From: Flavobacterium pisciphilum
GTDB lineage: Bacteria; Bacteroidota; Bacteroidia; Flavobacteriales; Flavobacteriaceae
Length of the DNA stretch: 64,000 nucleotides
Assembly: GCF_020905345.1 (NCBI RefSeq)
Contig: NZ_JAJJMO010000001.1
Coordinates: 496,001-560,000 of the forward strand
Reading direction: 5' to 3'
Of the stretch, positions 17,864-26,596 are shown in pieces. The first letter of the stretch is position 1, and every line of letters starts with the position of its first letter. The notes under the pieces were generated by a model. That model searched no databases, had not been told where the DNA came from, and was given only the letters and a program-made list of their open reading frames with translations. A program made the translations under genes and the position numbers.

Positions 17864-18952
17864 ATGAAGAAACATATTTTACTTCCTATCCTTGGATTAA
17901 TGCTCGTTTACGGATGTGGCAAAAAAGAAGAAATTAAAGATACAAAAGACGAGAAGTTCTGTATTGATAAAGACTTAAAAGAAAAAATCACTATCGAGTC
18001 TGCACAAAAACGTGCCGTTAGTGAATCTATAAATCTTACTGGAAACATTACTTATAACAATGACCATGTAGTACAATTTAATAGCCTTGTAGAAGGAATT
18101 ATAACCAAAACTACTTTTTCATTAGGTGATTATGTAAAGAAAGGGCAAGTACTAGCAGAAATAAAAAGTACAGAGCTTAACAGTATGCAATCAGAAAGTA
18201 AATCAATACAATCACAATTATCAGTTGCTAAACGCCAATTACAAGCTACAAAATCAATGTTTGATGATGGAATTGCATCACAAAAAGATTTAATGCAAGC
18301 ACAAAGTGAATTGGATGTTTTAAAATCTTCGCTTGAGAATGTAAAAGCAAATCTAGCCATGTTTAGCGCTAGTAGCGAAAGAGCCGTTTTTCAGATCAAA
18401 GCGCCAACTGAAGGTTATGTGGTTGCTAAAAATATTAGCCCCGGAATGCAGATAACTAGCGGTAGCGAACCCCTTTTTACAATTTCTGATCTAAAAGAAA
18501 TTTGGGTATTGGTAAATGTTTATACCAGTAATCTAAAAAACGTATCCGAAAATATGCTAGTAGATGTTACAACGCCAGCTTACCCAGGAGAGGTTTTCAA
18601 AGGAAAAATAACCATGCTATCTAAAGTTTTTGATGCCGAAGAACATGTGCTAAAAGCAAGAATTGTAATGGAGAACAAAAACTTAAAATTGAAACCGGGA
18701 ATGACTGCCGATATCATTATCGATAAACGCTTAGGTGACGAAATGTTAGTTGCTATTCCTGCAAAAGCAGCCATTTTTGACAATAATCGCGACTATATCT
18801 TAGTCTATAAAAATGATTGTACAATCGAAACCAGAGAGATAAACCCAATTATAAAAAACAATAACTGGATTTATTTTAATAAAGGAGTTAAAGAAGGTGA
18901 AAAGGTTATTACTAAAAATCACTTGTTGATTCACGAAAGATTAAAAAACTAA
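17864..18952 (+). CDS. RND periplasmic adaptor (CzcB/CusB-like), lipoprotein
   Basis: The ATG at 17864 gives MKKHILLPILGLMLVYGC, a lipoprotein signal with Cys18; a TTG eight codons upstream is not needed. The 362-residue adaptor shows the CzcB order: strand region NITYNNDHVVQFNSLVEGII, lipoyl half TTFSLGDYVKKGQVLAEI, a short coiled-coil, second lipoyl half KAPTEGYVVAKNISPGMQI, beta-barrel and membrane-proximal domain. It lies between the outer membrane channel and the pump. No Met-rich or His-rich metal-binding N-terminus is visible beyond a few lysines and acidic residues. Confidence 0.9.
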   Translation: MKKHILLPILGLMLVYGCGKKEEIKDTKDEKFCIDKDLKEKITIESAQKRAVSESINLTGNITYNNDHVVQFNSLVEGIITKTTFSLGDYVKKGQVLAEIKSTELNSMQSESKSIQSQLSVAKRQLQATKSMFDDGIASQKDLMQAQSELDVLKSSLENVKANLAMFSASSERAVFQIKAPTEGYVVAKNISPGMQITSGSEPLFTISDLKEIWVLVNVYTSNLKNVSENMLVDVTTPAYPGEVFKGKITMLSKVFDAEEHVLKARIVMENKNLKLKPGMTADIIIDKRLGDEMLVAIPAKAAIFDNNRDYILVYKNDCTIETREINPIIKNNNWIYFNKGVKEGEKVITKNHLLIHERLKN

Positions 18953-18989
18953 GTATCCTCCATAAAAACGGATAAACACAATACAAGAC

Positions 18990-21900
18990 ATGAAAAAATT
19001 TGTACAAGGTTTAGTGGCATTCTCGTTAAAAAACTCACTCATAGTTTTTTTCCTGACAGCAGTGTTACTAGTAGCCGGAATTGTAAGCTATATCAATACG
19101 CCTATAGAAGCTTTTCCCGACGTAACCAATACCCGAGCAAGAATAATTACACAATGGCCTGGAAGAAGTGCTGAAGAAGTTGAAAAATTCATCACACTGC
19201 CTATTTCCAAACAAATGAATACAATACCAAAAAAAGCCGAAGTACGCTCTATTTCGCTATTTGGACTATCGGTAGTAACCGTATTATTTAATGAAGATGT
19301 TGATGATTTTTACGCACAGCAATATGCTTCCAATCGCCTTAACGGATTAGACTTACCCGAAGGAGCCGATGTAGATATTGAACCGCCATCCGGAGCAACA
19401 GGAGAAATATTCCGATATGTTATAAAAAGTGATTTACCAATACGCGAAATCAAAGCCATTCAGGATTGGGTAATTGAAAAAGAATTGGTGTCAGTTCCGG
19501 GAGTTGCCGATGTAGTAAGTTTTGGTGGAGAAGAAAAAATCTTCGAAATAAAAATCAACCCTACACAACTAGAGAATTATAATCTATCAGCACTAGATGT
19601 TTACGAAGCTGTCTCCAAAAGCAATGTAAACGTTGGTGGTGATGTAATACAACGTGGGGATCAAGCGTATGTAGTAAGAGGTGTTGGTCTTATCAATAAA
19701 ATAGAAGACATTGGTAATATACTTATAGAAACCAAAGGAGCATCGCCAATATTAGTAAAACACGTAGCCGAAGTAAAGATATCTGCTAAACCAAGATTGG
19801 GTCAAGTAGGATTAGATGGAGATGATGATGTAGTTGAAGGAATTGTAATTATGCTTCGTGAAGAAAATCCAGGTGAAGTTATAAAAAAGCTAAAAGACCG
19901 CTTAAACGAACTTAACGAAAGAGTACTTCCGGATAATGTAAAAATAATTCCGTTTATAGACCGTACTCAATTGGTAGATACAACAGTAAAAACGGTTACA
20001 AAAAACCTTATCGAAGGGATATTACTTGTATCCTTAATAGTGTTTATTTTCCTTTACAATTGGCGTACATCATTAATTGTAGCATCAGTTATTCCGCTTT
20101 CATTCTTGTTTGCAATAATCATGTTGCGAATCCAAGGATTGCCTGCTAACTTAATATCTATGGGAGCTCTGGATTTTGGGCTTCTGCTCGAAGGAACACT
20201 GGTCATAGTCGAACAGGTCTTTGTGTCGCTGGAAAAGAAAGCGCATAAAGTAGGCATGGAACGTTTTAATAAGATGAGCAAAATGGGGCTTATCAAGAAA
20301 AGTATTGGTAGCGTAGCTACTTATATTTTCTTTGCTCTAATTATTTTGATTGTTGCGCTTATGCCAATATTCTCTTTCACTAAAGTAGAAGGAAAAATGT
20401 TCTCTCCCCTAGCCTATACTTTAAGTTATGCATTATTGGGATCATTAATATTGTCACTTACTTATGTACCAGCAATGTGTAAAGTAATGTTGACCAAAAA
20501 TATTGTCGAGAAAGAAAACATGATTTCGCGTTTCTTTAGAGAAAACCTATTTAAATTATTTAAATGGAGTACTCGCCACCGTAAAGCAACCTTATATGGT
20601 TTCTTAGTATTGCTTGCTGTATGTTGTGCAAAATTTGCATATTATGGTTCAGAATTTATTCCGAAACTAAATGAAGGAGCAATATATGTAAGAGCAACTT
20701 TGCCTAACAGTATCAATCTTGATGAAGCCGTGAGACTTACAAAAGAGATGAAAGCTAAAATAAGGAAATTTGAAGAAGTAAAATTTATACTTACGCAAAC
20801 AGGAAGACCGAATGATGGAACAGATCCAACAGGATTCTTCAATATCGAATTGCATATTGAATTGTTGCATCAGGATGAATGGAAACGTAAAATTAGTAAA
20901 GAGGACTTGATCGCTGAGATTAAGAAGGAGCTGGATGTATATCCTGGAATTGGCTTTGGTTTTAGCCAACCTATTCAGGACAATGTAGAAGAATATGTCG
21001 CAGGTGTGAAAAGTCCTCTTGTTATAAAAATATTCGGAAATGACTTATTCCAACTAGAAGAAATGGCAGCAAAAGTTGCTACATCTATCAAAGACGTAAG
21101 AGGAATTGAAGATATAAATGTCTATAAAAATATTGGCTTACCAGAATTAAGAATACAGCTTCATGATGAAAAAATGGCACGTTATGCTATAACAACTGCC
21201 GATGCACAAGCTGTAATCCGAATGACTATTGGAGGACAAGCGGCAACCAAGTTTTATGATGACGAAAAGATCTTTGATATTAGTTTACGTTTTGAGAAAG
21301 AATACCGAGACTCAAAAGAAAAGATTGAAGACATACTTATTCCGACCATGAATGGCAAAAAGGTTCCTTTAAAAGAAATCGCTACTGTAGAATACAAAAC
21401 AGGTCCAACATTTATATATCGTGAAGGAAACAGCAGATATATTGCTGTAGGGTTTAGTATCGAAGGTCGAGATTTAGGAAGTACAATTAGCGAAGCACAG
21501 AAAAAAGTGGCTGCTGAAGTAAAGCTACCTAAGGAAAATGTAATGAAATGGGCAGGAGAATTTGAAAGCAAAGAAAGAGCATCTAAGCAATTGGCACTTA
21601 TTGTTCCAGTAGTATTAGTGTTGATATTATGTCTGTTGTATTTTAACTTCGGTAACTTTAAAGATACCCTAGTAGCGATAAGTGCAATGCCGTATGCCTT
21701 TATTGGTGGTTTCTTATCATTATGGATAACAGGAACAGTGTTTGGAATATCGGCAGGAATAGGTTTCATTATACTCTTTGGAGTCAGCGCGATTGATAGT
21801 ATTGTCCTCATCGGAATCATAAAAGAAAATATGAGAGCCAATATGCATCTAAAAGACGCAATATCAAATGGTATTTACAGCAGAATACGTCCTATCGTAA

Positions 21901-22094
21901 TGATAGCACTTATGGGATCCCTTGGATTATTACCCGCAGCATTGTCTACAGGAATGGGTTCAGAGGTACAAAAACCATTGGCAATTATGATTGTAGGAGG
22001 ATTAATAACTTGTATGATATTATCATTAACAGTATTACCACAAGTATTTTACCTAGTATATCGTAAAAAAGACACCAGTACTATAGATTCGTAA
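18990..22094 (+). CDS. Heavy-metal efflux RND pump (CzcA-like)
   Basis: A 1034-residue RND transporter with 12 membrane helices and two large periplasmic loops. Landmarks: TM1 near 14-32, NTPIEAFPDVTN, TM4 segment DFGLLLEGTLVIVE at 395-408, and the C-terminal GVSAIDSIVLIGIIKENM. The TM4 acids D395, E401 and E408 have the spacing of CzcA D402, D408 and E415, which carry proton and metal coupling in the divalent-cation group. The DFG form points to Zn/Co/Cd/Ni-type rather than Cu/Ag pumps. E401 is a conservative change from the usual Asp. It is the last gene of the operon, followed by a terminator. Confidence 0.93.
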   Translation: MKKFVQGLVAFSLKNSLIVFFLTAVLLVAGIVSYINTPIEAFPDVTNTRARIITQWPGRSAEEVEKFITLPISKQMNTIPKKAEVRSISLFGLSVVTVLFNEDVDDFYAQQYASNRLNGLDLPEGADVDIEPPSGATGEIFRYVIKSDLPIREIKAIQDWVIEKELVSVPGVADVVSFGGEEKIFEIKINPTQLENYNLSALDVYEAVSKSNVNVGGDVIQRGDQAYVVRGVGLINKIEDIGNILIETKGASPILVKHVAEVKISAKPRLGQVGLDGDDDVVEGIVIMLREENPGEVIKKLKDRLNELNERVLPDNVKIIPFIDRTQLVDTTVKTVTKNLIEGILLVSLIVFIFLYNWRTSLIVASVIPLSFLFAIIMLRIQGLPANLISMGALDFGLLLEGTLVIVEQVFVSLEKKAHKVGMERFNKMSKMGLIKKSIGSVATYIFFALIILIVALMPIFSFTKVEGKMFSPLAYTLSYALLGSLILSLTYVPAMCKVMLTKNIVEKENMISRFFRENLFKLFKWSTRHRKATLYGFLVLLAVCCAKFAYYGSEFIPKLNEGAIYVRATLPNSINLDEAVRLTKEMKAKIRKFEEVKFILTQTGRPNDGTDPTGFFNIELHIELLHQDEWKRKISKEDLIAEIKKELDVYPGIGFGFSQPIQDNVEEYVAGVKSPLVIKIFGNDLFQLEEMAAKVATSIKDVRGIEDINVYKNIGLPELRIQLHDEKMARYAITTADAQAVIRMTIGGQAATKFYDDEKIFDISLRFEKEYRDSKEKIEDILIPTMNGKKVPLKEIATVEYKTGPTFIYREGNSRYIAVGFSIEGRDLGSTISEAQKKVAAEVKLPKENVMKWAGEFESKERASKQLALIVPVVLVLILCLLYFNFGNFKDTLVAISAMPYAFIGGFLSLWITGTVFGISAGIGFIILFGVSAIDSIVLIGIIKENMRANMHLKDAISNGIYSRIRPIVMIALMGSLGLLPAALSTGMGSEVQKPLAIMIVGGLITCMILSLTVLPQVFYLVYRKKDTSTIDS

Positions 22095-22118
22095 TCATCT
22101 TACTTATATTCAATTCAA

Positions 22119-22158
22119 AAACACCTTTAAGCAAAATGTTTAGAGGTGTTTTTTTTTA
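22119..22158 (+). terminator. Rho-independent terminator after the czc-like operon
   Basis: AACACCTTTAAGCA (22120-22133) pairs with TGTTTAGAGGTGTT (22137-22150), with G-T wobbles and a 3-base loop, followed by a run of T residues. It ends 64 bases after the RND stop codon. Confidence 0.85.
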
Positions 22159-22179
22159 TAATTATGTTGCATCAGAGTT

Positions 22180-22768
22180 ATACCGCAAAGAATCACAAAG
22201 AGAATACGCAAAGTATCAAAAACTAAGTTTCCCTTTGCACCTTTGAGCCTTAGCAACTCTGAACCTCAGAACCTCCATCACAGTCAAGTTCCATAATGAG
22301 ATTCCTCGTTCCTCGGAATGACAAGATTGAGGAGAGAACTTTGCCAGTACGCTTATAAAACTTAGAACCTTAGAACCTCAGTAACTCAGAAGCTAACCTT
22401 TGCCCCTTTGAGCCTTAGCAACTCTGAACCTCCGAACCTCCGTCACACTCAAGCTTCTTAATGGGATTCCTCGTTCCTCGGAATGACAAGATTGAGGAGA
22501 AAACTTTGCCACTATGCTTATAAAACTTAGCACCTTAGAACCTCAGTAACTCAGAAGCTAACCTTTGCCCCTTTGAGCCTTAGCTCCTTTGTCCCTCCAT
22601 CACACTCAAGTTCCTTAATGAGATTCCTCGTTCCTCGGAATGACAAGATTGGGGTTTGGTTTATGTTAAAAAATGTTGCCACTATGCTTATAAAACTTAG
22701 AACCTTAGTACCTCAGAGCCTTAGCAACTTTGCTCCTTTGCTCCTTTGTCCCTTTGAGCCTTAGCAAC
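22180..22768. repeat. Intergenic repeat array 1 (three units)
   Basis: A unit of about 160 bp occurs three times, with the core GATTCCTCGTTCCTCGGAAT starting at 22300, 22465 and 22622 and always continuing with GACAAGATTG. Between cores lie variable stretches rich in CTTAG, GAACCT and CCTTTG (for example CTTATAAAACTTAG). The array fills the gap between two convergent genes. No credible coding frame: the open frame within it is made of the repeat. The same core recurs at 49.9-50.5 kb (reverse orientation) and 60.3-61.0 kb. Confidence 0.8.
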
Positions 22769-23611
22769 TTAAACCAACGCAGTCTTCAATAATTTCTTAA
22801 ATTCAGATGGAGATTTTCCGGTACTGCGCATGATGAACTTATTAAAATGGCTACTGTCTATGAAACCCAAATCATTACTTATTTCAGAAAATGTCAAATT
22901 GCTTTTACCTAATTTTTCAGTTACAACCTTAAGTTTTGTTTGTTCGATATAATCTCTTAGAGTTATATTTAAATGAGTTTTAAAATACTCCCCGATATAA
23001 TTAATAGAAACATTAAAATAGCTTGCCATTTCTTTTTTCTTCAGCAAGTGGGGATTGGCAATATTCGAGCGGATGTAACTCAAAATAGTATCGATTTTTA
23101 AAACCTCAGTTGATTTAATATTAAAATCGTTTTCATTAAAGCTGGCATTCCTTCGTATTATCTGAATAAGCGACATCATCAGGCTCTTAATTATAATTTC
23201 GTTCTGTTCTTTTTGTTTGGCAACTTCGTCCAATATTTTCAAAATAACCAATTCGCAAAATGCTTTATCTTCATCCAGCAAAATCAAATTTCCATTGAGC
23301 TGATTGTGGTAATAAAACAGTTTTTCTATTTCCTCTATTTCCTTTTTATTTGAAAAGAAATTAGGCAAGAAACGCAAACAATGAAATTTAGTCGGTTCGA
23401 GTGTTTTAAAAGAATGATAGTCTTTTGGCGTAAGCAAATAGATATCATGCTGTTTGTAATTATGATGAATAGAATTTAGGATATGATTCCCTGTACCATA
23501 TTCGATATATAGCAACTCAAAAAAGTTATGCCTATGCAGTTCTTTCTTCCAAGTTAATTCTTCAACCGAATAAATTTCGAAGTCCTTATATATAAAAAAT
23601 GTATTATTCAT
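22769..23611 (-). CDS. AraC-family regulator with cupin-type N-terminus
   Basis: 280 residues from the ATG at 23611; a longer frame starts at a TTG (23629) that lies inside the -7 box and is rejected. The N-terminal AraC_binding cupin includes LHRHNFFELLYIEYGTGNHI. The C-terminal DNA-binding domain has KKEMASYFNVSINYIGEYF and LTFSEISNDLGFIDSSHF. It is divergent from the ketopantoate-reductase-like gene, which it may control (inference from arrangement). Its 3' end abuts repeat array 1. Confidence 0.9.
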   Translation of the reverse strand: MNNTFFIYKDFEIYSVEELTWKKELHRHNFFELLYIEYGTGNHILNSIHHNYKQHDIYLLTPKDYHSFKTLEPTKFHCLRFLPNFFSNKKEIEEIEKLFYYHNQLNGNLILLDEDKAFCELVILKILDEVAKQKEQNEIIIKSLMMSLIQIIRRNASFNENDFNIKSTEVLKIDTILSYIRSNIANPHLLKKKEMASYFNVSINYIGEYFKTHLNITLRDYIEQTKLKVVTEKLGKSNLTFSEISNDLGFIDSSHFNKFIMRSTGKSPSEFKKLLKTALV

Positions 23612-23626
23612 AATCCTTAAATTATA

Positions 23627-23634
23627 CAAATATA
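23627..23634 (-). promoter_or_regulatory. -7 box of the araC gene at 22769-23611
   Basis: TATATTTG on the minus strand fits TAnnTTTG; a TTG lies 16 bases further upstream, slightly closer than the usual 19. It decides the start of the following gene, since the alternative TTG start at 23629 is within the box. Confidence 0.55.
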
Positions 23635-23712
23635 ACCTATATTTTTACATCAATTAATGAATGTGAACCTATTTACTTTGCATCTATAATTTAAAACCTT
23701 AAATACTAAAAG

Positions 23713-24645
23713 ATGAACTCAGATACAATAAAAATAGGAATTCTTGGAATTGGTGGAATCGGTGGATTTGTAGGCGCACCATTGGCAAAAAAGTACAAAG
23801 ACAGTGCGACCCAAATCATATTTATTTGCAGAGGCGAAACTAAAGAAGCCATACAAAATGAAGGTTTACTATTTGAATCTAAAAACACAACTGAAACCAT
23901 ATTCCCTTATTTAGTATCAGATACTCCAGCAGAAATCGGAATCTTAGATGTATTACTAATTACTAGCAAATCATACTCTATAAGCGAAATAGTGAACACG
24001 TATAAAGATTGTATTAGTGCAGATACAATTATAATCACTTTACAAAATGTGGTTAATGCCAAAGAAATCATCCGAGAAACATTGCCAACGCAGGGGCAAA
24101 TTATGGAAGGATGCATTTATGTCGCTTCGAATGTAAAAAAACCGGGAAGAGTCCAGCATGTTGGTGGACCAGGAAAGATTTTTGTTGGTGGAGAAAAAGA
24201 AAACAAATGGGTAATAGACCTATTAACAGCAGGAGGATTAGACATTACTTATGTTCCTAATATTAATCAGATCCTTTGGAAAAAATACTTATTTGTAGCT
24301 CCGGTTGCAGGAATAACATCGGCTTACAAAGTTACTTTTGGACAACTTTTAGAAGATAAAAACCTAATGCGTATTTTAGAAAATATGATGATTGAAATTC
24401 AGTCCCTTGCAAGCAAGAATAACATTAGCTTGACAGATGAAGACATTGAAACTTCAAAAGATTTATTGACAAAATTCCCATTTGAATCCAAGTCATCTTT
24501 ACAATTGGATTTTGAAAACAACAACCAAACCGAAAAGTATTACTTAGTCGATTATGTAATCGAAAACAGCCATAAAAACGGAATCCCAACTCCTTTTTAT
24601 GATGGCATAAATGAAAAGATTATTTCACAAAGTTACGTGGTATAA
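23713..24645 (+). CDS. Ketopantoate reductase (ApbA/PanE) family oxidoreductase
   Basis: A 310-residue NAD(P)H-dependent 2-oxoacid reductase. The N-terminal Rossmann fold starts with IGILGIGGIGGFVGAPLAKK (about 8-27). The middle ITSKSYSISEIV and TLQNVVNAKE segments are typical, and the C-terminal helical ApbA_C domain includes LWKKYLFVAPVAGITSAYK. The family's best-known member reduces 2-dehydropantoate in CoA synthesis, but many paralogs have other substrates; the segment that normally carries an Asn after the catalytic Lys reads APVAG here, so true PanE activity is not certain. It is divergent from the AraC gene. Confidence 0.85.
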   Translation: MNSDTIKIGILGIGGIGGFVGAPLAKKYKDSATQIIFICRGETKEAIQNEGLLFESKNTTETIFPYLVSDTPAEIGILDVLLITSKSYSISEIVNTYKDCISADTIIITLQNVVNAKEIIRETLPTQGQIMEGCIYVASNVKKPGRVQHVGGPGKIFVGGEKENKWVIDLLTAGGLDITYVPNINQILWKKYLFVAPVAGITSAYKVTFGQLLEDKNLMRILENMMIEIQSLASKNNISLTDEDIETSKDLLTKFPFESKSSLQLDFENNNQTEKYYLVDYVIENSHKNGIPTPFYDGINEKIISQSYVV

Positions 24646-24660
24646 ACTCAAGATTAGAGT

Positions 24661-24695
24661 AATTCCTTCAAGGTTATAAAGCCCTTGAAGGAATT
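24661..24695. terminator. Terminator-like hairpin after the PanE-like gene
   Basis: AATTCCTTCAAGG (24661-24673) and CCTTGAAGGAATT (24683-24695) form a perfect 13-base stem with a 9-base loop, 15 bases after the stop codon. Confidence 0.75.
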
Positions 24696-24749
24696 AAATA
24701 AATTTAAAGGATTCCTCCTTTCGCTTCTCTCATCTAACATTTCACAATT

Positions 24750-24890
24750 CTCATTTCACTTCCCCCATCTCACCTCTCACATTTCCCCCTAACATCTAAC
24801 TTTTCACATTTTACCTCTCACATTTCACCCCAACATCTAACTTTTTTCATTCTACATCTCACATTTTCACAAAAAACACCCCATTTTAGG
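24750..24890. repeat. Pyrimidine-rich 41-bp tandem repeat
   Basis: The plus strand is almost free of G over about 120 bases. The phrase ACCTCTCACATTT recurs at 24772, 24813 and, as ACATCTCACATTT, at 24854: a period of exactly 41 bases. It lies in the 351-base gap between the PanE-like gene and the broken tetR. No gene is present. Confidence 0.65.
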
Positions 24891-24953
24891 GCTATTTATG
24901 GAACGATAAGAAAAAACTATGAAAGAAACATTTTTTAATTCTAAAATTCGTCA

Positions 24954-24961
24954 TACATTTG
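24954..24961 (+). promoter_or_regulatory. -7 box of the broken tetR gene
   Basis: TACATTTG fits TAnnTTTG, 35 bases before the ATG at 24997. No TTG -33 element is visible. Confidence 0.5.
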
Positions 24962-24985
24962 CCTAACGGTGTTAAACAATTTAAT
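24962..24985. promoter_or_regulatory. Fifth copy of the operator-like repeat, at the tetR promoter
   Basis: It begins directly after the -7 box and matches the 26.6-26.9 kb repeats at 18 of 24 positions. Its core TAACGGTGTTA is an inverted repeat (TAAC, 3 bases, GTTA). The location over the expected transcription start fits autorepression by the TetR protein encoded downstream. Confidence 0.55.
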
Positions 24986-25498
24986 ACTTTATAAAAATGG
25001 CAAGCAAAGATCGAATTTTAAGACAAAAAGAAGAGACCAGAAAAAACATTCTGGATGCTGCCTGTACTATTGTAAAAGAAGATGGATGGCAAGGTCTAGT
25101 ATGCGAAAAATTGCAGATAAGATTGAATACACTGCTCCAATCATTTATGAATACTTTTCGAACAAAGAAGCAATATTACAAGAATTAACAGGTAGAGGTT
25201 TCGTTAAGCTGACAATCGACCTAGAAAAAGCAAAAGCTAAATTTGACAATCCAGAAGAGCAGTTAGAAGCTATGTGGATGGCTTATTGGGATTTTGCATT
25301 TACTAATACCGATATGTATCAATTGATGTTTGGAGTACAAATGACTTGCTGTAATGAGCGATGTTCTGCTTCAGAAGCACCATACAAACTATTCGTAGCC
25401 GTTATTTCAGAAATAATGAAAGATAGTAAACCATCAGAAGAAGTAATAAAACAAAAATACTTTACATTCTTTTCAGTTATACACGGTTTAATTTCAAT

Positions 25499-26479
25499 CT
25501 GATTATCCGTTTATGCACCTGTTATATTCGCAATTACTAGTCTGTCAAAGAGTTTGTCTCCAAAATACCGTCTGTTTAATTTGTAAATAAACTCGTTGAG
25601 ATACAACTGTAAGTATTTCCTTTTGATTTTATGGTAGTTGCCCAGCAATGTCCGTTTTGCATTACTGATTGCGATATGCACCCATTTGAGTGTTTCCTTG
25701 GTGGTTTTGGCGTCTGATTTCTCGGTGACGTGCAATTCCACCAGATCGGAGATGTCAACGTAAGAAGTGCTTTTGTCCGAAAATACGATGGCATCATCCT
25801 CCATGCAGTCCCTGACCACGCCGTTGATTCCTTCACTTTGATGGCTATCCAGTACCCTGGCCTTGAAATAACGCACATGCTTCTCCTTTTTGCCCGTTTC
25901 GATATCTTCCAACGGGGTGCTTTCGGCCATCACCGCAACGTTCTGCTTTCCCTCGGCTCCCCGGCCACGTGTACCCTTGCCTCGCTCGATTTCCTTACTG
26001 GCCACCGAAAAGTAACCCTCATCCAGTTCTATCATCCCTTCCAGTGTATACCTTGCATCCCGGTTGCCCATCGCCCTGCGGAGTTTGTGTACCATCGCCC
26101 ATACCGGTTCGTAACGCTTCAATCCTAATTGCTTCTGGAGTTCGTTGGTGGAGAATCCCTTTTTTGTGCAACTCATCAGGAACATCGTTTTGTACCACAC
26201 CAGAAACGGCAGCTTGGAGCTCTCCATGATCGTACCGCTGCGCAACGAGGTGCGGAAACGGCAACCTTTGCATTCATAACTCCATTTACCCTGTAACCAA
26301 TAATGGGAAGTGCCCCCGCATCGCTTGCAGACAACCCCTTCCTTATCACGCTGCTCCTTGAAATGCAAACGACAATCTTCCTCCGAACCGAAATGAGCCG
26401 TAAAACTGAATATGTTCATAATCCCTGCTTTTTGAGCGCTAATATACTAAAAATATTAGGTGTGTTTGCGGAGAATCAG
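25499..26479 (-). mobile_element. IS1595-family insertion sequence, 981 bp
   Basis: Inverted ends begin CTGATTATCCG (left) and, on the other strand, CTGATTCTCCG (right), with further matches (CACCT) up to about 22 bases. One transposase gene fills the element. The base composition is clearly more GC-rich than its surroundings (for example CTTGCCTCGCTCGATTTC), which suggests recent arrival from another genome. It sits inside tetR in the opposite direction to that gene. Confidence 0.92.
25511..26419 (-). CDS. IS1595-family transposase
   Basis: 302 residues, apparently intact. An N-terminal zinc ribbon has C31-x2-C34 and C50-x2-C53 (Zn_Tnp_IS1595). It is followed by a helical DNA-binding part (FSTNELQKQLGLKRYEPVW) and an RNase-H-like DDE domain: first acid in ELDEGYF, second in IVFSDKSTSYVDI, and the C-terminal YHKIKRKYLQLYLNEFIYKL typical of ISXO2-like transposases. 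It should catalyse movement of this element. The full-length frame argues for recent insertion. Confidence 0.93.
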   Translation of the reverse strand: MNIFSFTAHFGSEEDCRLHFKEQRDKEGVVCKRCGGTSHYWLQGKWSYECKGCRFRTSLRSGTIMESSKLPFLVWYKTMFLMSCTKKGFSTNELQKQLGLKRYEPVWAMVHKLRRAMGNRDARYTLEGMIELDEGYFSVASKEIERGKGTRGRGAEGKQNVAVMAESTPLEDIETGKKEKHVRYFKARVLDSHQSEGINGVVRDCMEDDAIVFSDKSTSYVDISDLVELHVTEKSDAKTTKETLKWVHIAISNAKRTLLGNYHKIKRKYLQLYLNEFIYKLNRRYFGDKLFDRLVIANITGA

Positions 26480-26596
26480 AATTTCAATCAACATTATCAA
26501 CAAAAGTGAAACATTAGAAAAAATAAACGTACAAATTTTAAAAGATGCCATTGGTGGAATCATAAAATCGATACGTTAAAAAAAATTTAATCCTCA

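Larger units (their letters stand above)
25490..26488. repeat. Target-site duplication flanking the IS
   Basis: AATTTCAAT occurs at 25490-25498 and again at 26480-26488, exactly at the two IS ends. Nine bases match; IS1595-family elements usually make 8-base duplications, so one base may match by chance. Removing the IS and one copy restores the TetR frame (HGLISINIINKSE). Confidence 0.85.
24997..26579 (+). pseudogene. tetR/acrR-type repressor gene, frameshifted and IS-disrupted
   Basis: The first 34 codons (ATG at 24997) read MASKDRILRQKEETRKNILD... as far as DGWQGL. The helix-turn-helix then continues only in another frame, from SMRKIADKIEYTAPIIYEYF, so one base is missing near 25099-25100. 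That second frame runs to HGLIS and is cut at 25499 by the IS; the IS supplies the TGA at 25500-25502. After the IS the frame resumes with ATCAACATTATC and codes for a normal TetR C-terminus ending in GGIIKSIR and a stop at 26577-26579. Reassembled, the gene would give a repressor of about 200 residues. Its position just upstream of the AcrAB-like operon makes it that operon's likely former repressor. Confidence 0.9.

Noticed and set aside
18990..22094. Copper/silver pump (CusA)
   Set aside because: TM4 has the DFG...E...E pattern of divalent-cation pumps, not the MVDAAIVMIEN-type motif of CusA.
22573..22764. Open reading frame in repeat array 1
   Set aside because: It consists of the repeat and low-complexity phrases; codon content has no protein-like pattern.
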